DNA of 7,267 bases from an uncultured cyanobacterium (GCA_945836835.1 CAMAML010000057.1:1-7267); one strand, 5' to 3'; positions 1-6,741 are shown, counted from the first letter of the stretch. Translations and numbers: made by a program. The notes: a model not told the origin generated them from the letters alone.

Positions 1-40
1 ATAACGTTATATACATAGAAAAATATAGAGGAGAAAACTA

Positions 41-1603
41 ATGTTTATTGATCCGTTTGTTATGGCAGTTATTGTGGTTCCCGTAATCATATTGCTTGCC
101 TTGGGAATTTTTATCGCAAAACAGTACAAAAGATGTCCGTCCAACAAGATTATTGTTGTATACGGTAAAACCGGCGGGGACAAAACCGCAAAATGTATCC
201 ACGGAGGCGGTACTTTTGTTATCCCGCTTATTCAGGATTTCGGGGTGTTGTCTCTGGAACCGATGACAACCGATATTGACCTCAGAGGTGCGTTGTCAAA
301 AGGTAATATCCGTGTTGCTGTTCCGTCAACTTTTACGTTTGGGATTTCGACCAAAGAAAGCATTATGATTAATGCGGCAGAAAGACTTTTAGGATTAAGC
401 AAAGATGAAATAATCGTTCAGGCAAGCGACATCATCCTAGGGCAATTACGTCTTGCGATTGCAACGCTTACGATTGAGGAAATCAACCAGGACAGAGAGA
501 AATTTCTTGAACAGATTAACGCAAACGTAAACACCGAGCTTAACAAAATCGGGATTGAAATCATCAACGTAAATATCAAAGATATTACGGATGAGTCGGG
601 CTATATTAACGCAATCGGTAAGAAAGCGGCAGCGGAAGCAATAAACAAAGCTAAAGTCGAAGTTGCACAACAGGAAAAACTCGGTGCGGTCGGTGAGGCT
701 GAGGCTAACAAAGAAAAAGAAGTACAGGTTGCCGAACAAACGGCTCAAACCTTAATCGGTATAACAAACGCCGAAAAGGAACAGAGAGTTCAAGTCGCAA
801 ACATCAACTCCAACGCAATCATCGGGGAAGCTGAGGCAAACAAAATCAAAGAAGTTCAAGTTGCGGAACAGCTTGCTCAAACCCAAATCGGTAAGACAAA
901 CGCCTCTAAAGAACAGCGTATCAAAACCGCAAGTTTAGAGGCGGAAGCGGTTGAAGGTGAAAACATTTCAAAAGCAAATATCGCCGAATACAACGCAACG
1001 TTAGCCGTAAAACAGGCTGAGGCACTCAAACTCGGTGAAGTTGCGAAGGCAAATGCGGAACGTGACGTTTTGGTTGCACAAAAAGAAATGGAAGAGGCAA
1101 GATTAAAGAAAGAAGAACTTGCAAGACAAGAAGTCGAAAAGTTGAAAATACAGGTTGAGGCTGACGCAGAGGCAGAACGTGCAAGACGTATCGCAATGGG
1201 TGAGGCTGATGCTATTAAAGCTAAATATTTTGCGGAAGCTGAAGGTGTCAAAGCCGTTCTTGAAGCTAAGGCAAAAGGTTATCAGGATTTAGTCAAAATT
1301 TCAAACAACAACCCTGAAATTGCAACCAGTTTCCTTATGATTGAAAAGATTGAAAAAATCGTAGAAACCCAAGTTGAGGCGATAAAGAACATCAAGTTTG
1401 ATAAGATTACGGTATGGGACGGCGGTGCAGGCTCCGCAAACGGCAGTACGACCGCAAACTTTATGAAAGACTTGATTAAGTCGCTCCCTGCAATGCACGA
1501 CCTTGCGGCACAAGCAGGCGTCGAGTTGCCGCAAATCTTGGGTAAGGTTGACTCGAAAGCTCCGCAACCGAAAAAAGTTCAAACAGGCGAAATAGTTGAG
1601 TAG
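41..1603 (+). CDS. Flotillin-like SPFH-domain membrane scaffold protein
   Basis: A 520-residue flotillin, close to the length of Bacillus FloT-type proteins. Residues about 5-26 form one hydrophobic segment followed by basic KQYKR, which suggests a membrane anchor with the body in the cytoplasm. Residues about 30-200 fit the SPFH/band-7 domain (e.g. GGGTFVIPLIQ near 56-65). Residues about 200-415 are a long Ala/Glu/Lys-rich coiled coil holding two tandem 44-residue units. The tail (IKNIKFDKITVWDGG) is typical of flotillin C-termini. The start is supported by AGAGGAG at 27-33, 7 nt upstream. Flotillins oligomerise and organise membrane microdomains; that role here is inferred from family. Many bacterial flotillins pair with an NfeD-like protein, but none is seen downstream and the upstream side lies outside the window. 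The gene is followed by its own terminator. The family call is firm; the cellular client is unknown. Confidence 0.93.
   Translation: MFIDPFVMAVIVVPVIILLALGIFIAKQYKRCPSNKIIVVYGKTGGDKTAKCIHGGGTFVIPLIQDFGVLSLEPMTTDIDLRGALSKGNIRVAVPSTFTFGISTKESIMINAAERLLGLSKDEIIVQASDIILGQLRLAIATLTIEEINQDREKFLEQINANVNTELNKIGIEIINVNIKDITDESGYINAIGKKAAAEAINKAKVEVAQQEKLGAVGEAEANKEKEVQVAEQTAQTLIGITNAEKEQRVQVANINSNAIIGEAEANKIKEVQVAEQLAQTQIGKTNASKEQRIKTASLEAEAVEGENISKANIAEYNATLAVKQAEALKLGEVAKANAERDVLVAQKEMEEARLKKEELARQEVEKLKIQVEADAEAERARRIAMGEADAIKAKYFAEAEGVKAVLEAKAKGYQDLVKISNNNPEIATSFLMIEKIEKIVETQVEAIKNIKFDKITVWDGGAGSANGSTTANFMKDLIKSLPAMHDLAAQAGVELPQILGKVDSKAPQPKKVQTGEIVE
692..955 (+). repeat. Tandem 132-bp (44-residue) coding repeat in the flotillin coiled coil
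   Basis: Two adjacent in-frame units, 692-823 and 824-955, each begin with GEAEANK and share KEVQVAEQ, AQT, TNA and KEQR at the same offsets. By eye 29 of 44 residues are identical. The sequence after 955 (GENISKAN...) looks like a more diverged continuation. This is a protein-level coiled-coil repeat, best explained by internal duplication of a heptad-like segment. Confidence 0.85.
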
Positions 1604-1625
1604 GTTTCCGTTAATATAATTTTTT

Positions 1626-1664
1626 AACAGTGGCAGATTTTTATAAACCTGCCACTGTTTTGTT
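1626..1664 (+). terminator. Rho-independent terminator of the flotillin gene
   Basis: A perfect 11-bp stem (AACAGTGGCAG at 1626-1636 with CTGCCACTGTT at 1649-1659) encloses a 12-nt loop and runs into a T-rich tail (TTTTGTT, counting the last stem bases). It starts 22 nt after the flotillin stop. The T-rich side fits the plus strand. Confidence 0.8.
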
Positions 1665-1688
1665 ATGATTGTTCCCACTTTCGGATAT

Positions 1689-1718
1689 AAAAACTCGGTC
1701 ACCAAAACGGTGACCGAG
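1689..1718 (-). terminator. Rho-independent terminator of pfp
   Basis: A perfect 10-bp GC-rich stem (1694-1703 with 1709-1718, CTCGGTCACC and its complement) has a 5-nt loop. Read on the minus strand it is followed by five T residues (the A run at 1689-1693), as expected for termination of the leftward phosphofructokinase transcript. Its last stem base lies 33 nt beyond the pfp stop codon. Confidence 0.85.
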
Positions 1719-1751
1719 ATAACGTAGATTTTAAAATATAAGTTCAAAATC

Positions 1752-3434
1752 TTATACGGATGCCAATTCCTTAGCTCTTTCGAGTTGAAGGGTTCTTGTC
1801 GTAATATCGCAAACGCTTGACGGTCCAAAGTATTGTATTGCTCCCGGGAACAAGTATCTGTCGTTCATTGCCCAGTCCTCACGGTTGTCTTGCAGTTGTT
1901 TAAAGACAGGACCGTTCAATTTGACAAGTGCTTTTTGGATAACCGGTTTCATCTCGCCGTGGCGTTTTTCCATATTCATCATCATTGTCAAAGGAACACC
2001 GCCCGCAACCCATTCGGACGCAGGGGATGTCAAATTTCTGACCGATGACAAATATCCCGTCAACCCGTTGTTGATTAATGCAAAAGCGTTGTAGCCCAAA
2101 GAATAGCAGTAATCGGCGTCGAAGTTTGAAGGGAATGCACAACGACCTTCATATCCGAAGAAGTGAGATTGTGCCGAGAATTTGCCCTTGAATTTCCCTT
2201 GCTGCTTCATTTCGTTCAATCTTGTCGTAACCATTTCGATTAAAAGTTTTTCCGTTTCAATCTTTGATACCTGAACGTTTCCGTGCGGGTCTCTGTCTGC
2301 AAGAAGTTGAGCTTTAATGCTTACAGGGAGCGAGCTGTATACGGCAGCATTGTTATCGTCCAATCTTCTTTCAACGATTTCAAATTTGTCGCTGAGACTT
2401 GTCGCTGATATGAAGCTTGAATCAGTTTCAAGTTCAGCCATAATATCGTTCAAGTTTGAAATCATTGATTTCATTTCAGGGATAAATTCGATTAAGCCCT
2501 CAGGAACGATTGCGATACCGAAGTTTTTGCCTGCATTTGCTCGTCTCGCAATGATGTCGGACATGTAGTTAACGATTGAGTCTAACGACATTTGTTTTGC
2601 CTCAACTTCTTCCGAAATCAAGGTGATGTTCGGCTGAGTTTGCAATGCTGCCTCTAAAGCTACGTGAGACGCACTTCTTCCCATAATTTTGATGAAGTGC
2701 CAGTATTTTTTTGCGGAATTTGCGTCACGTTGAATGTTACCGATAAGTTCGGCGTAAGTTTTTGTTGCGGTATCGAACCCGAACGAAATTTCGATTTGTT
2801 CGTTTTTCAAGTCGCCGTCGATTGTCTTAGGACATCCGATAACTTGAATACCGGTATCGTTTTTGACAAACCATTCAGCCAAAAGTGCAGCGTTGGTGTT
2901 TGAGTCGTCTCCACCGATAATAACAATCGCACTGATACCTAACTTTTTACAAACATTATAGGACTCGTGGAATTGATCTTCGGTTTCCAACTTTGTTCTG
3001 CCCGAGCCGATAATGTCAAACCCGCCCGTGTTTCTGTATTCGTCCATAAATTCGTCGGTAAATTCAATATATTTTCCGTCGATAATCCCCGAAGGTCCGC
3101 CTAAAAATCCGTACAATTTGTTTGACGGGTTAGCCTGTTTCAGTGCATCATACAACCCCGCAATTACGTTGTGTCCGCCAGGAGCCTGTCCGCCCGAAAG
3201 GATTACGCCGACGTTACGAACTTCGGAAGTCGATGAACTCGACGAAGTCTTGAATGTCACAATCGGTTTACCGTAAGTGTTAGAGAAAAGTTCTTGAATT
3301 TGCTCCTGATCTCTAACGGACTGTGTTGCCGAACCTTCGACCATTTCCAAAGAGTTTATCCCCTTAGAAAGGCTTGAAGGTAATTTCGGTTGATACTTTA
3401 ATCTTTCCGTTTGTAATGGTGAAAGTTTTGTCAT
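1752..3434 (-). CDS. pfp: Pyrophosphate--fructose-6-phosphate 1-phosphotransferase (PPi-PFK), long form
   Basis: This enzyme reversibly phosphorylates fructose 6-phosphate to fructose 1,6-bisphosphate using pyrophosphate rather than ATP, in cytoplasmic glycolysis/gluconeogenesis. The 560 residues match the long PPi-PFK subfamily rather than the roughly 320-residue ATP-PFK. Visible motifs are GGQAPGGHN (81-89, phosphate-binding loop), GGDDS (174-178), PKTIDGD (202-208, catalytic Asp region), MGRSAS (251-256), PEG (311-313) and FFGYEGR (425-431). The second Asp of GGDDS, where ATP-PFKs have Gly (GGDGS), and the Lys of PKTIDGD are the classic PPi-specificity residues. Residues 64-68 are five serines, probably a flexible linker before the first strand. 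The start has AGGAAGAG 6 nt upstream (complement of 3441-3448). No convincing promoter was found upstream. The gene stands alone, with its own terminator downstream. Confidence 0.95.
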   Translation of the reverse strand: MTKLSPLQTERLKYQPKLPSSLSKGINSLEMVEGSATQSVRDQEQIQELFSNTYGKPIVTFKTSSSSSTSEVRNVGVILSGGQAPGGHNVIAGLYDALKQANPSNKLYGFLGGPSGIIDGKYIEFTDEFMDEYRNTGGFDIIGSGRTKLETEDQFHESYNVCKKLGISAIVIIGGDDSNTNAALLAEWFVKNDTGIQVIGCPKTIDGDLKNEQIEISFGFDTATKTYAELIGNIQRDANSAKKYWHFIKIMGRSASHVALEAALQTQPNITLISEEVEAKQMSLDSIVNYMSDIIARRANAGKNFGIAIVPEGLIEFIPEMKSMISNLNDIMAELETDSSFISATSLSDKFEIVERRLDDNNAAVYSSLPVSIKAQLLADRDPHGNVQVSKIETEKLLIEMVTTRLNEMKQQGKFKGKFSAQSHFFGYEGRCAFPSNFDADYCYSLGYNAFALINNGLTGYLSSVRNLTSPASEWVAGGVPLTMMMNMEKRHGEMKPVIQKALVKLNGPVFKQLQDNREDWAMNDRYLFPGAIQYFGPSSVCDITTRTLQLERAKELASV

Positions 3435-3563
3435 AAAATTCTCTTCCTTTTTGTTACTATGTACCTTTTACACTCAATATATTACCATGAAAATATTTTA
3501 AGTGGGCAAAATTTTTACGAAATTGGCTCTGCAAAACCTAAACTAGTATCTTCTTTATTAAAT

Positions 3564-3587
3564 TTTGTCATTAAATATGTTGACAAA
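3564..3587. repeat. 7-bp inverted repeat, putative operator of the hicAB locus
   Basis: TTTGTCA (3564-3570) and TGACAAA (3581-3587) are perfect inverted arms separated by 10 bp. The right arm contains most of the -35 hexamer of the hicAB promoter. HicB proteins with a ribbon-helix-helix domain, and XRE proteins, commonly bind such repeats to autorepress their operon. Both protein types are encoded just downstream. The operator role is inferred. Confidence 0.5.
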
Positions 3588-3608
3588 TGTATATGAGCGA
3601 GTTATAAT
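3580..3608 (+). promoter_or_regulatory. Consensus sigma70 promoter of the hicAB-xre locus
   Basis: TTGACA at 3580-3585 and TATAAT at 3603-3608 are separated by exactly 17 bp, a full match to the sigma70 consensus. Initiation 5-9 nt past the -10 box falls at about 3613-3617, which coincides with ATG 3615. The first start codon would thus lie at or within a few bases of the mRNA 5' end, and no SD precedes it. Confidence 0.85.
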
Positions 3609-3614
3609 ATTGGT

Positions 3615-3858
3615 ATGGCGAACGTAAAGAAAGATTATTGAAAAATTTCAAAAAACAAAATTCGGGCATACATTTGATGACTGCAAAAAAGTTTTGGAGG
3701 CTATCGGTTTTGTTGAAAAATCTTCAAGAGGTTCACACCATAAATTTATGAAACAAGGGTTAAACAGACCATTTATTCTTGCAAAACATCGCCCTATTGA
3801 CCCTGCTGCGATAAGTGAAATTTTAGAATTTTATAATAAGGAAATGACAGATGACTAA
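3615..3858 (+). pseudogene. hicA: HicA-family mRNA interferase toxin, frameshifted near its N-terminus
   Basis: The stretch 3628-3855 translates to a HicA-like protein: a predicted first helix, then SSRGSHHKF with the catalytic His of the family's dsRBD-like fold, then FILAKHRPIDPAAISEIL. This frame has no ATG, GTG or TTG between its upstream stop (3625-3627) and the conserved core. ATG 3615 opens another frame (MANVKK then DY and a stop at 3639-3641). Removing one base from the A/G run at about 3628-3633 joins them as MANVKKIIEKF..., giving 80 residues with His41 in the core, a normal HicA length. The frame ends at TAA 3856-3858, overlapping hicB by 8 nt. HicA toxins cleave mRNA and are neutralised by HicB. 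As written the gene is broken. Alternatives are a sequencing or assembly indel, a +1 shift, or initiation at ATT 3631/3634. The family call is fairly firm; function is doubtful. Confidence 0.75.
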
Positions 3859-4213
3859 GAAAAAACACACCAAAAACATTGATTACTATCTTCAGTTGCC
3901 TTGGCAATTTGAGTTTACGAAGCAACCTGACAACAAATATTCCGTGAGGGTTGTTGGCTTATCCTGTTACTCCGGAGGGGATAGTATTGAAGAAGCAACA
4001 AAAGAAATTCAAGAGGCATTGAAGTTTTATTTGGAAAGTTGTTTGGAAGATAATCTTCCTATCCCCGAACCTCAAGATATAGTCAATGCTAACGGACGTA
4101 TCAGCGTGCGTACTTCAAAAGCAATCCACCTCAAACTTATCGAAAAATCTCAAACGGAAGGTGTTTCCGTATCGCACCTCGTGAATGACGCCATAGTGAA
4201 AATGTACGGGTAA
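3851..4213 (+). CDS. hicB: HicB-family antitoxin with C-terminal ribbon-helix-helix domain
   Basis: A 120-residue protein. Residues about 10-73 fit the degenerate RNase H-like HicB fold (Tyr-rich start, YSVRVVGLSCYSGGDSIEEA, then a long helix EIQEALKFYLESCLED). Residues about 82-119 (GRISVRTSKAIHLKLIEKS..., VSVSHLVNDAI) look like an Arc/MetJ-type ribbon-helix-helix DNA-binding domain. In the family the N-terminal part binds and blocks HicA, and the C-terminal part represses the operon. AAGGA at 3838-3842, 8 nt before the ATG, is an SD inside the end of hicA, and the two frames overlap by 8 nt. The reading frame is intact although its toxin partner is frameshifted. Confidence 0.9.
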   Translation: MTKKKHTKNIDYYLQLPWQFEFTKQPDNKYSVRVVGLSCYSGGDSIEEATKEIQEALKFYLESCLEDNLPIPEPQDIVNANGRISVRTSKAIHLKLIEKSQTEGVSVSHLVNDAIVKMYG

Positions 4214-4234
4214 ATCTAAAATATAACTGATAAT

Positions 4235-4465
4235 ATGCAAGACGAAAATTTTTATAATCAACAATTAGCAAAAAATATTAAAGCACAGAGGATTAAAAAC
4301 AAACACTCTCAGGAGTATTTGGAGGAACTTACCGACAGAACACGTGAGCATATTAACAGACTTGAAAAAGGGCGTGAAACAATAGGGTTTACGACTTTTA
4401 TACGGCTTGCAAAAGTCTTTAACGTTTCGTTAGACGAATTGGCAGGGTATGAGTGCGAAAAATAG
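4235..4465 (+). CDS. Small XRE/Cro-family helix-turn-helix regulator
   Basis: A 76-residue protein made almost entirely of one XRE-type HTH domain (residues about 10-71). The pattern is LAKNIKAQRIKNKHSQEYLEE, then a recognition-helix region TDRTREHINRLEKGRE, then FIRLAKVFNVSLDELAG. No effector or dimerisation domain is present. It starts 21 nt after hicB on the same strand, so it is probably co-transcribed as a third gene of the locus. No clear SD precedes the ATG, so translation may be coupled or weak. It might co-regulate the TA promoter or be an unrelated small repressor. Its target is unknown. It converges on pabA with 51 nt between the stops. Confidence 0.85.
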   Translation: MQDENFYNQQLAKNIKAQRIKNKHSQEYLEELTDRTREHINRLEKGRETIGFTTFIRLAKVFNVSLDELAGYECEK

Positions 4466-4516
4466 GCTGATTTGTAAGCGGTTTTTTATATTATCAAAAA
4501 CTACTGTGCCGATATT

Positions 4517-5080
4517 TTAAAATTTTAGAAAATTTTCAAAAATCTTTATCCCGTTTTCAGTCAAATATGCCTCGGGATGAAACTGGACGCCCCAAATCGG
4601 CTTATCATTGATTTTTAACCCCATGGGTATTCCGTCCTCGGTTTTTGCACAAATTTTAATGTGCGGGTTGTCTTCTCCGACACAAACAACAAGAGAATGA
4701 TACCTCGTTGCACTGAACCCCTGTTTCATTCCGTCAAAAATTGCTTTCCCCTCGTCAAAATATATCTCGGAATTTTTCCCGTGAAAAGGTTCTCGGGCTT
4801 TTACTATCTCTGCACCAAAATATTTTGCGATACACTGCATTCCCAAACACACCCCCAAAATAGGCATTCCGTCTTTATAAAAATCTATAACCTCCATGGT
4901 TACACCCGAATTGTCGGGGTTGCCCCAGCCCGGAGAAAGCAGGATTTTTTCAAATTTCAGCCGTTTAATGTCCGCCAAACTCATCTCGTCGTTCTTTATT
5001 ACAATCGGATTTACGCCCAAAATTTTCACATATTGAACAATGTTATAAGAAAAAGAGTCGTAATTGTCGATTATTAGCAT
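4517..5080 (-). CDS. pabA: Aminodeoxychorismate synthase glutamine amidotransferase subunit (PabA/TrpG family)
   Basis: A class I glutamine amidotransferase of 187 residues, the usual length. It hydrolyses glutamine and passes ammonia to PabB for aminodeoxychorismate formation in folate synthesis. It opens with MLIIDNYDSFSYN, typical of PabA/TrpG. The catalytic triad is visible: Cys78 in GVCLGMQ, with His168 and Glu170 in FHPEA. RYHSLVV (126-132) and HGKNSEI (100-106) are further family motifs. The nucleophile elbow reads GMQ where PabA/TrpG usually have GHQ. FHPEA and SPGWGNP likewise differ slightly from the common FHPES and SPGPGTP. The start overlaps the end of the pabB-pabC fusion by 7 nt and has a strong GGAGG (complement of 5088-5092), 7 nt upstream. 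The PabA call over TrpG rests on the PabBC neighbour; an amphibolic role in tryptophan synthesis cannot be excluded. Confidence 0.92.
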   Translation of the reverse strand: MLIIDNYDSFSYNIVQYVKILGVNPIVIKNDEMSLADIKRLKFEKILLSPGWGNPDNSGVTMEVIDFYKDGMPILGVCLGMQCIAKYFGAEIVKAREPFHGKNSEIYFDEGKAIFDGMKQGFSATRYHSLVVCVGEDNPHIKICAKTEDGIPMGLKINDKPIWGVQFHPEAYLTENGIKIFENFLKF

Positions 5081-6681
5081 AAGTCAACCTCCACGACACC
5101 TCGTACCGAATTTAGGCAGAAAATCTTTTCGGCAGTTTCAAAATCACTTTTATAAAGAATTTTTTCTTCGAGTTTTCCTGCTTCTATTAGTTTTTGCCTC
5201 AAAACTCCGTTCAGTAGACCGCAGGCAACGGGTGGTGTATAAATTTTACCGTTCTTCAATACCGCAACATTGGTAAAAGTGCCTTCTGTAACCTCGCCCC
5301 GCTCGTTTGTTCTAATCTCGTCAAAAATGTCCTCGGGAGTCGCCGGGCGGACAGTTGTTTTATGATACAAAAACGGGTCGGAAGAATGGACTTTTCCCCT
5401 AAACCTGACCTTATAACGCCCGTCATTTGCCAAAGGTCTCGGTATAAAATCTTTATGCTCAACCTCATACTCTCCGTTTTTGTGCAAAACAACCCTCAAA
5501 ATCTTGCCTTGCGGTACGGTCAAATGCTCAATCTTTTCATTCCATTTAAAATTCAAGGCTTCGGCACTGTTTTTCATCCTCAAAACATGCTTATCCCAAT
5601 TATCTGTGGCGGTTTCAATCAAGTCAAATGCCGTATTCAAAAAAGCGGTTTTTGTCAATGTTTCTCTCCACTCATCCGCCGGCGTTGAGTCCCAAACGAT
5701 TGCCCCGCCGACATTACATATAAAATCGTCTGATTTTTTAGTAAATTGCTCTTGCGGAAACGTATTTTTGTGTTGCAAAATCCTTATCGGAACGCTGAAT
5801 ACAACCTCTTCCGGGGAAAGAAACCCTATCGCCCCGCAATAAATTCCTCGGTTAAACTTTTCCGTATCATCAATAACCCTCATCGTCGAAATCTTTGGTG
5901 CACCCGTAATCGAACCGCACGGAAAAATTGACTTGAAAATATCCGCCAATGTTATCTCGGGTCGCAGTTCTGCCGAAATCTCCGATGTCATCTGAAACAC
6001 CGTCGGATGCCGTTCTACCTCGAAAAGTTTTTCGACCTTTACCGTCCCGGTTTTCGCAATCCGCCCGAGATCATTTCGCAAAAGATCGACTATCATTATA
6101 TTTTCAGCCCGATTTTTTATGTCGGTGCTCAGAAACTCAAAATTTTGTAAATCCTCTTCTTCATCCCGACCTCTCGGAGCCGTTCCCTTCATAGGTTTTG
6201 TCAAAATCCTGTTCCCGTCAAGCCTAAAAAACAACTCGGGGGAAAACGACAATATCGTACCGTATTTGTCCTTAAAAAACATATTATATGGCGTCCGCTG
6301 CCGCTCAAGAAGTTTTTCAAACAGTTCCAAATCTTCCAAATTAGTCAAAACCCTGTTAGGATACGTAAAATTAACCTCGTAAGTCCTCCCCTCCGAAATG
6401 TACTCCTTAATCTTCCCTATCTTAGAAAAATACTCCTCTTTTGTAATCAGAGGTTGAGTAACAATCCCGAAAGGTTTTGAAACCTTTCTCGGCTTATACG
6501 CATTGAATTGCTTAAAAGCCTCAAAATAAACCCGACTAAAATCATAAGTAACATACCCCAAAAGATAATATTTTCCACTCAATTCCTCAATCCTTTTAAA
6601 CGCATCCCAAATCGTCATCATCGCCGGTGCGTCAATGATTTCTATCGGATTTTCAAAACATTTGTCAAAATAAATCTGCAT
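5074..6681 (-). CDS. pabB: PabB-PabC fusion: aminodeoxychorismate synthase component I / 4-amino-4-deoxychorismate lyase
   Basis: A bifunctional cytoplasmic enzyme of 535 residues. Residues about 80-355 form the chorismate-binding domain: KPMKGT (162-167) with the PabB-type catalytic Lys165, AENIMIVDLLRNDLG (192-206), PCGSITGAPK (254-263) and NVGGAIVWDS (323-332). Lys165 followed by GT points to PabB rather than TrpE. Residues about 360-535 match the fold-type IV PLP aminodeoxychorismate lyase. The likely PLP-binding lysine is Lys441 in YHKTT, followed by EGTFTN (466-471) and NSVRG (524-528). With PabA it converts chorismate plus glutamine to aminodeoxychorismate, then to p-aminobenzoate and pyruvate. 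The N-terminal segment (1-80) is short compared with stand-alone PabB. ATG 6681 is chosen because GGAGG (complement of 6684-6688) lies just 2 nt upstream; no SD precedes Met21 or Met22. That spacing is unusually tight. Confidence 0.93.
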   Translation of the reverse strand: MQIYFDKCFENPIEIIDAPAMMTIWDAFKRIEELSGKYYLLGYVTYDFSRVYFEAFKQFNAYKPRKVSKPFGIVTQPLITKEEYFSKIGKIKEYISEGRTYEVNFTYPNRVLTNLEDLELFEKLLERQRTPYNMFFKDKYGTILSFSPELFFRLDGNRILTKPMKGTAPRGRDEEEDLQNFEFLSTDIKNRAENIMIVDLLRNDLGRIAKTGTVKVEKLFEVERHPTVFQMTSEISAELRPEITLADIFKSIFPCGSITGAPKISTMRVIDDTEKFNRGIYCGAIGFLSPEEVVFSVPIRILQHKNTFPQEQFTKKSDDFICNVGGAIVWDSTPADEWRETLTKTAFLNTAFDLIETATDNWDKHVLRMKNSAEALNFKWNEKIEHLTVPQGKILRVVLHKNGEYEVEHKDFIPRPLANDGRYKVRFRGKVHSSDPFLYHKTTVRPATPEDIFDEIRTNERGEVTEGTFTNVAVLKNGKIYTPPVACGLLNGVLRQKLIEAGKLEEKILYKSDFETAEKIFCLNSVRGVVEVDLC

Positions 6682-6690
6682 TTCCTCCCA

Positions 6691-6716
6691 ATTATACTAC
6701 AAAAATTGTGCGTCAA
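6691..6716 (-). promoter_or_regulatory. Putative pabBC-pabA promoter with very short leader
   Basis: On the minus strand a perfect TATAAT (complement of 6691-6696) is preceded by TTGACG (complement of 6711-6716), though the 14-bp spacer is shorter than the preferred 17. Initiation would fall about 6682-6686, leaving at most a few nucleotides before ATG 6681. The -10 box is convincing and the -35 assignment is weak. Confidence 0.45.
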
Positions 6717-6741
6717 TTTCTTAAAATTCCCGCCCCACCTC

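Noticed and set aside
1..10. Palindrome ATAACGTTAT at the left edge as a possible operator
   Set aside because: It is short, AT-rich and at the window edge, so promoter context cannot be seen.
692..955. 132-bp tandem units considered as a noncoding repeat or CRISPR-like array
   Set aside because: The units lie inside a continuous flotillin frame, diverge at codon level, and have no spacer structure.
877..1251. Long minus-strand Ser/Ala-rich open frame opposite the flotillin coiled coil
   Set aside because: It is the antisense shadow of Ala/Glu-rich codons, with no SD and no recognisable domain.
1301..1828. Minus-strand open frame overlapping the flotillin end, both terminators and the pfp end
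   Set aside because: It crosses two strong terminator hairpins and two well-supported genes. Its translation shows no domain.
3435..3560. Promoter for pfp on the minus strand
   Set aside because: Several AT-rich hexamers occur, but no -35/-10 pair with acceptable match and spacing stood out, so none is annotated.
4465..4490. Possible terminator after the XRE gene (AAGCGG followed by six T)
   Set aside because: Only a 3-bp GCT/AGC stem can be drawn before the T run. It is too weak to call on either strand.
5362..5842. Plus-strand open frames opposite pabBC
   Set aside because: They are antisense to a full-length, motif-verified enzyme and lack SDs or protein-like features.
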